From Chryseobacterium gleum (lineage in GTDB: Bacteria > Bacteroidota > Bacteroidia > UBA10329), in NCBI GenBank assembly GCA_945903645.1, contig CAMDOM010000004.1:59830-123829 (forward strand): a stretch of 64,000 bases of DNA, read 5' to 3'. The translations under genes and the position numbers were made by a program. This document shows, piece by piece, positions 45,603 through 54,888 of this stretch (position 1 is its first letter; each line of letters opens with the position of its first letter). Under the pieces are notes generated by a model. It saw only the letters and a list, made by a program, of their open reading frames with translations. It ran no database searches and was not told where the DNA came from.

Positions 45603-46172
45603 TCAGGCGGAAATGTTAATTCTTTTGTAGCAATCTAGGGTGTGATCATTTACCATGCCGGTGGCTTGCATGTGGGCATAGACAACGGTTGAGCCAACAA
45701 ATTTGAATCCCCGTTTTTTCAAATCTTTGCTTATTGCATCAGACAATGGCGATGTTGCCGGCAGTTGTTTGAATGAAGACCACTGATTGACCACGGGCTG
45801 ACCGTCCACAAAGCCCCAGATATAGGCGCTAAACGATCCAAATTCTTGCTGAACGCGAATAAATGCCTGAGCATTGGAAACAGCTGCCAGCACTTTCAGT
45901 CTGTTGCGAATAATCCCAGCATCCAGCAGCAATGCTTCCACTTTGGTGCTATCGTAATTGGCCACTTTCTGCACATCAAAACCATCAAAAGCCACGCGAA
46001 AATTTTCGCGCTTGCGCAATATCGTTATCCAGCTTAAACCCACTTGAAAGGTTTCGAGAATGAGAAACTCAAACAGAGTTGGGTCGTCATACACAGGAGT
46101 TCCCCATTCATTGTCGTGGTAAGTGATATACAACGAGTCCGATGAAACCCATCCACAGCGTTTTTGTTCCAT
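45603..46172 (-). CDS. tag: DNA-3-methyladenine glycosylase I
   Basis: A 189-residue base-excision enzyme that removes 3-methyladenine from alkylated DNA. The N-terminus RCGWVSSDSLYITYHDNEWG is diagnostic, with Cys6 and His19 as likely zinc ligands; the other pair is His177-x3-Cys181 (NDHTLDCYK). FQVGLSWITILRKRENFR near 43 is the helix-turn family motif. The length matches E. coli Tag (187). It lies between the small unknown gene and an EamA transporter. Confidence 0.95.
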   Translation of the reverse strand: MEQKRCGWVSSDSLYITYHDNEWGTPVYDDPTLFEFLILETFQVGLSWITILRKRENFRVAFDGFDVQKVANYDSTKVEALLLDAGIIRNRLKVLAAVSNAQAFIRVQQEFGSFSAYIWGFVDGQPVVNQWSSFKQLPATSPLSDAISKDLKKRGFKFVGSTVVYAHMQATGMVNDHTLDCYKRINISA

Positions 46173-46221
46173 CTAGAGTGAATTTGCGATTGCGTTCCAA
46201 ATTAACGAATTGAATGGATGT

Positions 46222-47103
46222 TTACTTGCGGCTATACCACATTTTGCGCAGAGAAACCAACCCGTTGAGTGCTACTGAGCCAATGATGATGCCCGAACCC
46301 AGATAGAATCCCCAGTTCAAATCTTTGTGCTCTTGAAAGATTAGCATTGCCAAAACAATGGAATAAATGGGTTCGAGGTTGAGCGATAGGTTCATTACAA
46401 ACGCTGACACATGCTGCAACGCCTGAAACGAAAGCTGCATGGCTACTACGGTGCAAACCACACTGAGCAGGAGCAAATAGACCACATCGTGTGGCGTGGG
46501 CAAAAGGGCTGGTACCGGAAAGAAATGGAGATATGCTGGCGCAACGAATGAAAGCACTACTAAGCCCGCCAGCAGTTCAAAAAACAACAGATTTCGCGGG
46601 GTGTGGCGCTGCAAAAGCGATTTGTTCTGAATGGTGAATAAGGCTCCAAAAAATGCGCTTATCAGCCCGAAGATGATGCCCGTGGTGTAGAGTTTTTGAA
46701 ATTGAAAGATTAGATAGATACCCAAAACCGTGAACAAACCAAGGCTCAGCTCCAACAACACAGGTTTGCTGCGCTGTAGCAGAGGCGAAATGATTGCTGT
46801 GAATAATGCAGTAGAGGCAATGCAGCTTAGCGCAATAGAAACGTTAGAATACTTGATGGAACCGTAAAAAGCAATCCAGTGAAAGGCGATGAGGGCGCCA
46901 ACTGCTGCAATATGCTTCATTTCTTTCCATGAAGGCCGCTCAAATTCTCGCTTATAAAGCAAAAGGACGCCTAGGCAACTTACGGTTATCAGCATTCGCC
47001 ACCACACAAGCGGATATTCTTGCAGGCTAATTAACCGACCTAAAATGCCCGTGAAACCCCACAGAAATATAGCACTATGGAGTTGAATGTATGCTTTAGA
47101 CAA
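46222..47103 (-). CDS. EamA-family (DMT) exporter
   Basis: A 293-residue inner-membrane protein with ten spans in two EamA repeats of five. IFLWGFTGILGRLISLQEYP starts the first and LISAFFGALFTIQNKSLLQR the second. The family exports amino acids, nucleosides or other metabolites. The substrate is unknown. It starts with TTG at 47103, since no ATG is close. A charged tail (SLRKMWYSRK) ends the protein. Confidence 0.87.
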   Translation of the reverse strand: MSKAYIQLHSAIFLWGFTGILGRLISLQEYPLVWWRMLITVSCLGVLLLYKREFERPSWKEMKHIAAVGALIAFHWIAFYGSIKYSNVSIALSCIASTALFTAIISPLLQRSKPVLLELSLGLFTVLGIYLIFQFQKLYTTGIIFGLISAFFGALFTIQNKSLLQRHTPRNLLFFELLAGLVVLSFVAPAYLHFFPVPALLPTPHDVVYLLLLSVVCTVVAMQLSFQALQHVSAFVMNLSLNLEPIYSIVLAMLIFQEHKDLNWGFYLGSGIIIGSVALNGLVSLRKMWYSRK

Positions 47104-47147
47104 TAGGAGAGATTATGAAAGGTGCAACCAACGAAAAGTCTACAAAC

Positions 47148-47193
47148 GATGAAGTTTCTTCTTTCCCCAAGCGAGGAACGAAGAAACTTCATC
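47148..47193 (-). terminator. Hairpin after the lysyl-oxidase-like gene
   Basis: A perfect 14-base stem: gatgaagtttcttc at 47148-47161 and its reverse complement at 47180-47193, with an 18-base loop. It lies 24 bases after the stop of the minus-strand gene. The T-run on that strand is poor, so efficiency is uncertain. Confidence 0.5.
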
Positions 47194-47217
47194 CTTTAAT
47201 CAAATCTAATCAATCTT

Positions 47218-49620
47218 TTATTGAACGATTAGACGTTGGCGATTAAGTACGCGCTGACTGTCCATTACTTGTACGAAATACAAGCCTGGGCTCAAATCAT
47301 TGCGGTTTATTACGATTTGATTGGATGTGATATTTCCCAAGTCGCGCACCGTTTTTCCTGTTACATCGGTGATGGTTGCAGAAATGGATTTATTGAATCG
47401 ATTTACCACACGCATGGTAGTGAAATCGGAGAATGGATTTGGAAAAACAGTTAGGTCTACTCCTCCATTTGCCAATTCGTCTACGCCTACATGACTTGCT
47501 ACACACTCGCCTTCAATATCGGTGATTACTTCCTCGTATACTTCGCTAACTATAGATTGGATAGTGCTAATACACACTTCATCATCCGTTAATTCGAAGT
47601 AGCTAATGCGGCAAAGTGGAACAGCTGTGTTGTTACGTTCAATAAGTGAATCGACATACGATATGCCGATTACTTTGCTTCCGCCAACGGATGCATTTGG
47701 CGAAATGGGATATTCGTTTGGAGCAATAAGATTGGTTACGCTAGTGATTACCACACCGCTCATATCGAACTCGTAGGCCACCACTTTGGCACTTGGATTT
47801 CTGATGTAGATATCGATGGTTTGCGCGTCAAGATCAATTGCTCCAATGCTCAAATGAACGGTATCGTAGATGTTGGTGAGACCATACGGGAAATTGCAAT
47901 GGCTGTGGTTAGATCCCGTTGGGTGAAGGTCAATGGCAAGTGCGCAGTCGTTGAGCAGTGCAGCATCGTAAGTATCGATTTCGCCATCGGCATTAAGGTC
48001 GTTGCAGGGCTGTGATGCAATGTCATCGGCCAAAATGTGCGCCACATATTGCTGTGCATCTACAATGTTTTGCTGGGCATCTGCGTTCAAATCTCCGCGC
48101 AAAACTGCACCACCACAATCGCCCGTGCAGTCGGGTTGGGTGTTACCAAAAATCTCACCTGCACAATCCACATAGGCTTCACAATCGGCTTGTTGCTCTA
48201 CATACAATAGGCCATTGTCATCACGACCGATGTAAATACATACCTGAGCCCAATTATTGCTGTAGGTTAGTTCTTGACGACCCAATGCGTCTGGGCTTTG
48301 ATCCCAGTTGGTAGTATTCACAAAGGTGTAAAGGCCCGTGTCAATATCTGTAAGGTCTATAAACTGGCAGTCTAGACCAGCATCATAGATATCGCCACAC
48401 TGCTTTGATATTCCCATGTTGGAACAACCGTATTGAGCCGTGCCACCTCCGCTGCATTCCAAATCGAGCACACAAAAGCCATTTTTGAAACCGATTGGAA
48501 TTTCCACCCCATTCACATCAAACAGACGATAGGCGGCATAGCCAACGTAGTGGGTGTGATTGTGGCAATTGGTCAGGTCAAATTGACCTGGGTTTGTAGT
48601 AGGATTACCGATGTAATAGTCCGCATTGCCTATGTTGTAAATGCGAGTGGTGAATCGCATAATATCGCGGTAGCCGTAGCCACCAAGGCAGCCTTCGTCT
48701 ATACGACAGTCGGTGGATGTGGTAGTAAGCGAGGATAGATAAATGGACTCAGCCAACATCGGCTCGTCAAGCACAAGGTCTGGTCCGTCCGGACATTCGG
48801 GATCGCCAATAAAGTAACATTCGCCCCCTTGAGCCGTGGCTAACGGGTTGAAATTGCACGCCAATGGGTCTATACATCCCGTGATTGGCCCGTTATACAC
48901 CAATTCCCAATTGATAGCACCAGTGCAATCACCTTCGTTGCTGCCAATACGAATCCAGTATTCGTTTCCAGCTTCTAAAAGCAGCGCACTAAGCATGGCT
49001 TGCGGGCCACATCCACCTTGTTCATCATCGAAATAGATGGTGGCAATGTTGGTTTCGGATGGCACTAGACCTTGGCAATAATCAAACACCCAAATTTTGG
49101 TATTGCAGGTATTTTCGCATGCCAAAACACCATATGTGCCATTTTCGGTTGGGGTGAAACTGTACCATGTATCAGTAGTTGGTGCCACGTGTGTTCCTTC
49201 CGAAACAGTGAGTGCTGTGGAGCACGTTACTCCTGGAGGGCAATTAAACATTTCAAGGGCGTACGTAGCGAAACTACCACCTGTGGCAATAATATCACCG
49301 TCCATAAGGACATTGTAATAGCCGTTGCCATAGCCACAGCACATGCCATCGCCATAGGCATCGAACATTTCAAACTTGAGACAAGCCTCGCTAGTTACAC
49401 AATATGATTGGGTAGTAAGGGTAGCATTAGCATAGGTTGGAGTAACACCTCCAGCCCCAATAATACCACCATCTGCATAGCTCAATTGCCACGATGATTC
49501 GTAGCCGTAGCCATCGGTCATTATCTCGATGGTAATTTCTACTTGATTGGGTGGACATTGGGCAAACATCTGCGTTATGCACAGAATACAAGCTAAAAGT
49601 GTTGTGTATAATTTCGTCAT
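47218..49620 (-). CDS. T9SS-secreted lysyl-oxidase-like protein with dockerin-like repeats
   Basis: An 800-residue secreted protein. A signal peptide (1-20) is followed by two beta-rich regions (about 22-125 and 131-245). A GCIDPLACNFNPLATAQGGE module (249-268) comes next, then a lysyl oxidase domain (about 281-465). The copper triad HxHxH is His353, His355, His357 (CHNHTHYVGY). Lys379 (GFKNGFCVLD) and Tyr412 (CGDIYDAGLDCQF) stand where animal enzymes form lysine tyrosylquinone. A pair of dockerin-like repeats (about 509-562, GDLNADAQQNIVDAQQYV and NDLNADGEIDTYDAALLNDC) and a T9SS sorting domain (about 725-800) follow. It should oxidise lysine side chains outside the cell, allowing cross-links. 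The activity is inferred from residues. Confidence 0.88.
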   Translation of the reverse strand: MTKLYTTLLACILCITQMFAQCPPNQVEITIEIMTDGYGYESSWQLSYADGGIIGAGGVTPTYANATLTTQSYCVTSEACLKFEMFDAYGDGMCCGYGNGYYNVLMDGDIIATGGSFATYALEMFNCPPGVTCSTALTVSEGTHVAPTTDTWYSFTPTENGTYGVLACENTCNTKIWVFDYCQGLVPSETNIATIYFDDEQGGCGPQAMLSALLLEAGNEYWIRIGSNEGDCTGAINWELVYNGPITGCIDPLACNFNPLATAQGGECYFIGDPECPDGPDLVLDEPMLAESIYLSSLTTTSTDCRIDEGCLGGYGYRDIMRFTTRIYNIGNADYYIGNPTTNPGQFDLTNCHNHTHYVGYAAYRLFDVNGVEIPIGFKNGFCVLDLECSGGGTAQYGCSNMGISKQCGDIYDAGLDCQFIDLTDIDTGLYTFVNTTNWDQSPDALGRQELTYSNNWAQVCIYIGRDDNGLLYVEQQADCEAYVDCAGEIFGNTQPDCTGDCGGAVLRGDLNADAQQNIVDAQQYVAHILADDIASQPCNDLNADGEIDTYDAALLNDCALAIDLHPTGSNHSHCNFPYGLTNIYDTVHLSIGAIDLDAQTIDIYIRNPSAKVVAYEFDMSGVVITSVTNLIAPNEYPISPNASVGGSKVIGISYVDSLIERNNTAVPLCRISYFELTDDEVCISTIQSIVSEVYEEVITDIEGECVASHVGVDELANGGVDLTVFPNPFSDFTTMRVVNRFNKSISATITDVTGKTVRDLGNITSNQIVINRNDLSPGLYFVQVMDSQRVLNRQRLIVQ

Positions 49621-49725
49621 GTCGCTTTAATTTGAGTTCAAATGTAAGGATACATGGTCACAAACGTGAGAGAGTGAGTTCGGTTGTGAAACTTGGAAGA
49701 AAAAAAGCCGTTTTGTCCGTTGCAA

Positions 49726-50214
49726 TTACTTCATGGATGCTTGTACCCGATCAAGAATTTTAGAAACAGCCGGACACACCGCAACATTCTTTAGCGTAAG
49801 CGGAAATAACTGATGCTGTTTTTCGCGATCAGTATGCGGATAATCTCTGCACGCTTTTGGACGCACATCGTAGATGGAGCAATAGTTGTCGGTACCCAAA
49901 AAAGCACAGGGCACCTGCTGCAACACATGGTCGTTATCCTCATCTATGCGAAGATACTTGGCCTCAAAATCGGTGGCTTTCATGCGCAAATGCTTCGAGA
50001 TACGGTCAATGTCCTTGGGGGTAAATAGTGGCCCGGTGGTGGTGCAACAATTGGCGCATTGCAGGCAATCGGTGCAGGCAAACACTTCAGCATGGGCTTG
50101 ATGAAAGGCGGTATCGACCTCTCTCGGGTTCTTTTTCTTTAAACTTTGAAGTAGTTTTTGATCTGCTTCCTGACGTGCTTTTGCTTCGAAAATTAGCTTT
50201 TGGGAAATTGACAT
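49726..50214 (-). CDS. YkgJ-family cysteine-cluster protein
   Basis: A 162-residue cytoplasmic protein of the YkgJ (CxxCxxxCC) family, thought to bind zinc or an Fe-S cluster. Cysteines are clustered in CTDCLQCANCCTTTGPLFTP (near 47) and in CAFLGTDNYCSIYDVRPKAC (near 105), followed by RDYPHTD. The N-terminal helix is charged. I chose the ATG at 50214 (MSISQKLIFEAK) over one 8 codons upstream. The function is unknown. Confidence 0.85.
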   Translation of the reverse strand: MSISQKLIFEAKARQEADQKLLQSLKKKNPREVDTAFHQAHAEVFACTDCLQCANCCTTTGPLFTPKDIDRISKHLRMKATDFEAKYLRIDEDNDHVLQQVPCAFLGTDNYCSIYDVRPKACRDYPHTDREKQHQLFPLTLKNVAVCPAVSKILDRVQASMK

Positions 50215-50398
50215 ACGAAGACAGTTTAGCAAGCGCAAAGAACGGACGAATTAGAGAACATGAATAAGAAGCATAGCCTTGCACGATTTTCAAAACAAAT
50301 CGCCTAGACTAACTGCTACCTAGACCTATTTTTCGAAAGAAAATTAAGCTAAGAGAAGTTACAAGTACAACTTCCGCCAAGTATTTTAATTTGCTCGA

Positions 50399-50845
50399 CT
50401 ATTCCAGCCTATAATCAAAAGCATTGCGAGCATTATCGAAATAAATTGTTGTAATTGAATTAGGTGTATTCATTCCAATACTAGCTGTCATGTCTAATGC
50501 AAACTCAAATTGAAGATTAGAAAGGAGAAGATTTTGAGGAACGGTACTGTTAATTTTTATAGTTTTTGTGCCGTAATTTTCTCTATTACACTGAATTGTA
50601 TAATGAGTATTATAAGATAAATTAAACTTGAATTTGGAGTTTCCTTTGGTAGTCAATTGTTCTTTTTGAACCTGAGTAACATTGTCAGTAGAGTCTAAGA
50701 ATAAGGTTACCACGCAGTCTTTGAGAGGTTTGAATTGTTCCTGAGTAGAACCAAATATTGATAGGTAACCATTTAATTGGGCGCATGCTGTGGTGGAAGC
50801 CAACAGGAAAAGAGCAAGAACTAGATTTTTTATGATTGAAAGCAT
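50399..50845 (-). CDS. Small secreted orphan protein
   Basis: A 148-residue exported protein. The signal peptide (about 1-22) ends STTACAQLNG; the Cys might be a lipid site but the preceding residues fit a lipobox poorly. The mature part is beta-rich, with NSKFKFNLSYNTHYTIQCNR near 68, like the carboxypeptidase-regulatory or transthyretin-like folds. No family is recognised. It is AT-rich (18 G/C of 60 at 50521-50580, against 27 of 60 at 51121-51180 in the next gene), a possible sign of transfer. Confidence 0.6.
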   Translation of the reverse strand: MLSIIKNLVLALFLLASTTACAQLNGYLSIFGSTQEQFKPLKDCVVTLFLDSTDNVTQVQKEQLTTKGNSKFKFNLSYNTHYTIQCNRENYGTKTIKINSTVPQNLLLSNLQFEFALDMTASIGMNTPNSITTIYFDNARNAFDYRLE

Positions 50846-50956
50846 TTTTGTTGCCTATTGGAAAGGGTTATCTAGCTGATTACAACTCCTTATCGTGGCT
50901 ATAAGTTACACCACTACCGCAAATCTGTATCCAAGTTGTATACTTAATTTCCACCC

Positions 50957-52132
50957 ATGGAATTAATAGAAGTTAATAACCCAAAGTTGGAGCAGGAATG
51001 GGTGCTGTTTCCAGTTGAATTGTATAAAGGAGACCCCAACTACATCCGGCCCATAGACAGGGAAGTGATGGACGTGTTCGATCCGAAGGTGAACAAGTTC
51101 ATTTCCCACGAGGGCAGCGAGTACATCCGTTGGACACTAAAAAAATACGGCAAAGCCATTGGCCGAATAGCCGCATTTGTGAATGGCAAAACAGCCCGAT
51201 TGGAAGAATATCCCGTGGGCGGTTGTGGTTTTTTCGACTGCATCAACGACCAGCAGGCGGCCACTATGTTGTTTGATGCTGCGCGCAATTGGCTCAAAGC
51301 GCGCGGCATGGAGGCGATGGATGGACCAGTAAATTTTGGCGAGCGCGACAAGAATTGGGGCTTGCTAATAGATGGGTTTGTAGAGCAGAACTATGCAATG
51401 AACTACAATGCACCCTACTACAAGCAGTTGTTCGAAAACTATGGTTTCGGACTCTATTTCAACCAATATACCTACGGAAGGCCAGTAGATAAGGCTGGGG
51501 GCGATTTGGAACCTCGGTTTTATGAACGGGCGCAAAAGGCATTGGACAACCCCGACATCACCTTCAGATATTTAACTAAAAATGAATTTAAGAAGGCGCA
51601 TATTTATTTCCATGATGTATATACCAAGGCATGGGGAGGCCACAAAGGTGTGAAGCCCATGACGCTAGAACAGGCTGAGAAAATGTTCAAAAAACTGAAA
51701 CCCATTGCAGATTTTAGATTGTTATATTTTGGATTTTACAAGGACCAACCCATAGCGTTTTATCTATCCATTCCAGAGTTGAACCAGCTGTTTAAGCACG
51801 TAAATGGCAAGATGAATTGGTTGGGAAAACTGAAATTCTTGTACCACAAATGGCGAGGTAGCAGCACCAAAATGTTGAGCATTGTGTTTGGAGTTATACC
51901 AGAATGGCATGGCAAAGGTGTAGAGAGCGCCATTGTGGTGGCATATTCCAAAGTGGCTTGGGAAGAAGGGTTGCCCTATACTACTTGTGAAATGAATTGG
52001 ATTGGCGATTTTAATCCTAAAATGATGCACGTGTGCGAGCAACTTGGAGCTACCATTTTCCGCATCCATGCCACGTATCGCTATCTCTTTGATAGAGAAA
52101 AACCGTTTGTTCGGTGTCCGATTATTGAGTAG
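50957..52132 (+). CDS. GNAT-like conserved protein of unknown function
   Basis: A 391-residue cytoplasmic protein. The N-terminal half begins IEVNNPKLEQEWVLFPVELY and has GPVNFGERDKNWGLLIDGF near 122, then MNYNAPYYKQLFENYGFGLY. The C-terminal half contains MLSIVFGVIPEWHGKGVESA (near 305), where HGKG fits the acetyl-CoA loop of GNAT enzymes. The family is widely seen in Bacteroidota as a putative N-acetyltransferase. Substrates are unknown. It is convergent with dnaK across a strong terminator. Confidence 0.72.
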   Translation: MELIEVNNPKLEQEWVLFPVELYKGDPNYIRPIDREVMDVFDPKVNKFISHEGSEYIRWTLKKYGKAIGRIAAFVNGKTARLEEYPVGGCGFFDCINDQQAATMLFDAARNWLKARGMEAMDGPVNFGERDKNWGLLIDGFVEQNYAMNYNAPYYKQLFENYGFGLYFNQYTYGRPVDKAGGDLEPRFYERAQKALDNPDITFRYLTKNEFKKAHIYFHDVYTKAWGGHKGVKPMTLEQAEKMFKKLKPIADFRLLYFGFYKDQPIAFYLSIPELNQLFKHVNGKMNWLGKLKFLYHKWRGSSTKMLSIVFGVIPEWHGKGVESAIVVAYSKVAWEEGLPYTTCEMNWIGDFNPKMMHVCEQLGATIFRIHATYRYLFDREKPFVRCPIIE

Positions 52133-52140
52133 TGAAAACG

Positions 52141-52170
52141 AAAAAGGCCACCCTTTTGGGATGGCCTTTT
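52141..52170. terminator. Bidirectional terminator between the GNAT-like gene and dnaK
   Basis: Arms aaaaggccaccc and gggatggcctttt form a stem with a short T-rich loop. A-run on one side and T-run on the other serve both convergent genes. This is the clearest terminator in the window. Confidence 0.78.
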
Positions 52171-52189
52171 CATCGTTATTCGATTAGAA

Positions 52190-54094
52190 TTACTTTGCGT
52201 CTTTCACTTCTTCGAAATCCACATCAGTAACTTCTGCATCAGAAGCAGACGATTGTCCTTGATCGGCACCACCTTGACCTTGCTGATCACCTTGCGTTGC
52301 ATTATACATTTCTTGCGAAGCAGCTTCCCAAGCCTTGTTCAAAGTTTCAAGAGCAGAATCAAGTCCAGCAAAATCGCGGGATGCGTGTGCAACTTGCACA
52401 GCAGTAAGTGCGCTTTCGATGGTAGCTTTCTTATCGGCTGGAAGTTTGTCGCCATACTCTTTCAGTTGTTTTTCTGTTTGGAAAATCAACTGATCAGCAG
52501 AGTTCAACTTATCCACTTCTTCTTTAGCTTTCTTGTCTGCATCGGCATTCAATTCAGCTTCTTGCTTCATGCGTTTGATGTCATCTTCAGAAAGACCAGA
52601 GCTAGCTTCGATACGAATTTGCTGCGATTTACCAGTTGCCTTATCCTTAGCAGAAACGTTGATTATACCGTTGGCATCAATATCGAATGTCACTTCAATT
52701 TGTGGCACTCCACGTTGCGCTGGTGGTATATCGTTTAGCAAGAATTTGCCAATGGTGCGGTTGTCGCGTGCCATAGAACGCTCGCCTTGCAACACGTGAA
52801 TGTCTACCGAAGGCTGATTATCGCTAGCGGTTGAGAACACTTCCGATTTCTTGGTTGGGATTGTGGTGTTGCTTTCAATAAGCTTAGTAAACACACCGCC
52901 CATTGTTTCGATTCCCAACGAAAGTGGCGTTACGTCAAGCAACAACACATCTTTCACTTCACCAGTAAGCACACCACCTTGAATTGCTGCACCAATAGCA
53001 ACCACTTCATCAGGATTCACACCTTTAGAAGGCGTTTTGCCAAAGAAATCGGCTACCAATTTTTGAATTGCAGGGATACGTGTAGAACCACCTACCAAAA
53101 TCACTTCATCAATATCTGATGTAGAAATTCCAGCATCTTTCACTGCTTGCTTGCATGGCACCAACGTGGCTTGAATCAATTTATCCGCCAATTGCTCGAA
53201 CTGTGCGCGGCTCAATGTGCGCACCAAGTGTTTTGGTATGCCATCAACAGGCATAATATAAGGCAAGTTGATTTCGGTAGACGTTGAGCTAGAAAGTTCA
53301 ATTTTGGCTTTCTCTGCTGCTTCTTTCAAGCGTTGCAAAGCCATTGGGTCTTTGCGCAGATCAAGACCTTCGTCTTTTTTAAACTCCTCCGCCAACCAAG
53401 CGATGATTACTTCATCAAAGTCGTCACCACCAAGGTGTGTATCGCCATTGGTAGATTTTACTTCGAAAACACCATCGCCCAAATCGAGGATAGAAATGTC
53501 GAACGTACCTCCACCAAGGTCAAACACGGCTACGGTCATGTCTTTACTTTGCTTATCAAGACCATAGGCCAAAGCAGCAGCAGTAGGCTCGTTGATAATT
53601 CTGCGCACTTTAAGACCTGCAATTTCGCCTGCCTCTTTTGTGGCCTGACGTTGCGCATCGTTGAAATATGCTGGAACGGTGATAACCGCTTCATGCACCT
53701 CCATACCCAAATAATCTTCTGCAGTTTTCTTCATTTTCTGAAGCACCATTGCAGAAATTTCTTGTGGCGTGTATTCGCGGTCGTCAATTTTAACACGTGG
53801 TGTGTTGTTTTTGCCTTTTACCACTTCATAGGGCATACGGCTAATTTCTTTCGCCACTTCATCAAAGCTGCTTCCCATAAAACGTTTTATAGAAGCTACA
53901 GTTTTGCGTGGATTAGTGATGGCTTGACGCTTGGCAGGATCGCCCACTTTGCGCTCGCCTCCTTCCACAAATGCAACGATAGAGGGAGTAGTTCTCCTGC
54001 CTTCGCTGTTTGGGATTACTACTGGTTCGTTGCCCTCCATCACGGATACGCACGAGTTGGTAGTTCCTAGGTCAATTCCGATAATCTTACTCAT
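52190..54094 (-). CDS. dnaK: Chaperone protein DnaK (Hsp70)
   Basis: The ATP-dependent Hsp70 chaperone, 634 residues. The ATPase domain begins [20 protein letters not shown], with [20 protein letters not shown] near 191 and [17 protein letters not shown] near 332. The substrate domain starts with [20 protein letters not shown] near 390, and the C-terminus has the Gly/Gln-rich tail and acidic end ([11 protein letters not shown]). dnaJ and grpE are not adjacent. It is a single-gene unit closed by the terminator at 52141-52170. Confidence 0.97.
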   Translation of the reverse strand: MSKIIGIDLGTTNSCVSVMEGNEPVVIPNSEGRRTTPSIVAFVEGGERKVGDPAKRQAITNPRKTVASIKRFMGSSFDEVAKEISRMPYEVVKGKNNTPRVKIDDREYTPQEISAMVLQKMKKTAEDYLGMEVHEAVITVPAYFNDAQRQATKEAGEIAGLKVRRIINEPTAAALAYGLDKQSKDMTVAVFDLGGGTFDISILDLGDGVFEVKSTNGDTHLGGDDFDEVIIAWLAEEFKKDEGLDLRKDPMALQRLKEAAEKAKIELSSSTSTEINLPYIMPVDGIPKHLVRTLSRAQFEQLADKLIQATLVPCKQAVKDAGISTSDIDEVILVGGSTRIPAIQKLVADFFGKTPSKGVNPDEVVAIGAAIQGGVLTGEVKDVLLLDVTPLSLGIETMGGVFTKLIESNTTIPTKKSEVFSTASDNQPSVDIHVLQGERSMARDNRTIGKFLLNDIPPAQRGVPQIEVTFDIDANGIINVSAKDKATGKSQQIRIEASSGLSEDDIKRMKQEAELNADADKKAKEEVDKLNSADQLIFQTEKQLKEYGDKLPADKKATIESALTAVQVAHASRDFAGLDSALETLNKAWEAASQEMYNATQGDQQGQGGADQGQSSASDAEVTDVDFEEVKDAK

Positions 54095-54261
54095 TGTATT
54101 GAATTTAGTTGGTTACAGATTGGATTCGCGCTCCGGTCACAGACCATGCCATGACAGACACGGGTATCTATTCAGGAAAATATGTCAGAATCAGCTGTAC
54201 GCTTTAGAATGTGCATGCCACGATACTGACAGAACGACACTTTCATCTAATGACGAATGAT

Positions 54262-54315
54262 GAATTACGAATGTCGAGTTGTAGCTCTTCCAACTAGGGA
54301 GGACATTCGTAATTC
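54262..54315 (-). terminator. Hairpin repeat after paaD
   Basis: The 14-base arms gaattacgaatgtc (54262-54275) and gacattcgtaattc (54302-54315) are perfectly inverted, 9 bases past the paaD stop. There is no T-run on the minus strand, so it may be an intergenic repeat, not a true terminator. Confidence 0.4.
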
Positions 54316-54323
54316 CTAATTCT

Positions 54324-54821
54324 CTAGATGCACTTGAAGTAATCGAAGGGCTCTAGGCAATCGTTACATTTATAGAGCGCTTTGCAGGGCGTAGAACCGA
54401 ATTGGCTCAACATAACGGAGTTTCGGCTTTTGCAATGCGGGCAAGTCACTTGTCTTGGATGACCTAGCAATACATTTTTGTCGCTCGTGGCTTGCTCAGG
54501 TGGTGCAATACCGTAGGCTCGGAGTGCAGTTTTCCCTTTTTCGGAAATCCAATCGGTAGTCCAAGCGGGAGATAGCACCGTGTTTATCTCCACATTCTTG
54601 TAGCCCTCCATCATCAAGCGCATACGAATATCTTCTTCCATCACTTTCATAGCTGGACAACCGCTGTACGTTGGCGTGATGGTAATTTGAGTTTTATCCT
54701 CAAAAATCTCCGCTTTTCGCACCACTCCCAAATCCACCAGACTGATAACCGGGATTTCAGGATCCTTCACATCATCAAGGATGTTCCAAAGACGTTCAGA
54801 AGGAAGAGTTCGGATAATCAT
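54324..54821 (-). CDS. paaD: Phenylacetyl-CoA epoxidase maturation protein PaaD
   Basis: A 165-residue MIP18-family protein needed to assemble the oxygenase, perhaps for iron-sulfur or iron loading; called PaaJ in some schemes. DVKDPEIPVISLVDLGVVRK near 16 and ITPTYSGCPAMKVMEEDIR near 48 are family marks. A C-terminal zinc-ribbon-like part has CPHC, PCKALYKCNDC. It is the last of the minus-strand paaABCD run, 67 bases after paaC. Confidence 0.92.
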   Translation of the reverse strand: MIIRTLPSERLWNILDDVKDPEIPVISLVDLGVVRKAEIFEDKTQITITPTYSGCPAMKVMEEDIRMRLMMEGYKNVEINTVLSPAWTTDWISEKGKTALRAYGIAPPEQATSDKNVLLGHPRQVTCPHCKSRNSVMLSQFGSTPCKALYKCNDCLEPFDYFKCI

Positions 54822-54888
54822 GGTTCAAATTTTAAGGCCATGCACTGACCTTCATTCGTCAATCAGCAATCAATATTCATCAATCACT

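Noticed and set aside
52253..54070. Long open frames on the plus strand opposite dnaK
   Set aside because: They mirror the codon structure of dnaK on the other strand and have no family features; dnaK is certain.
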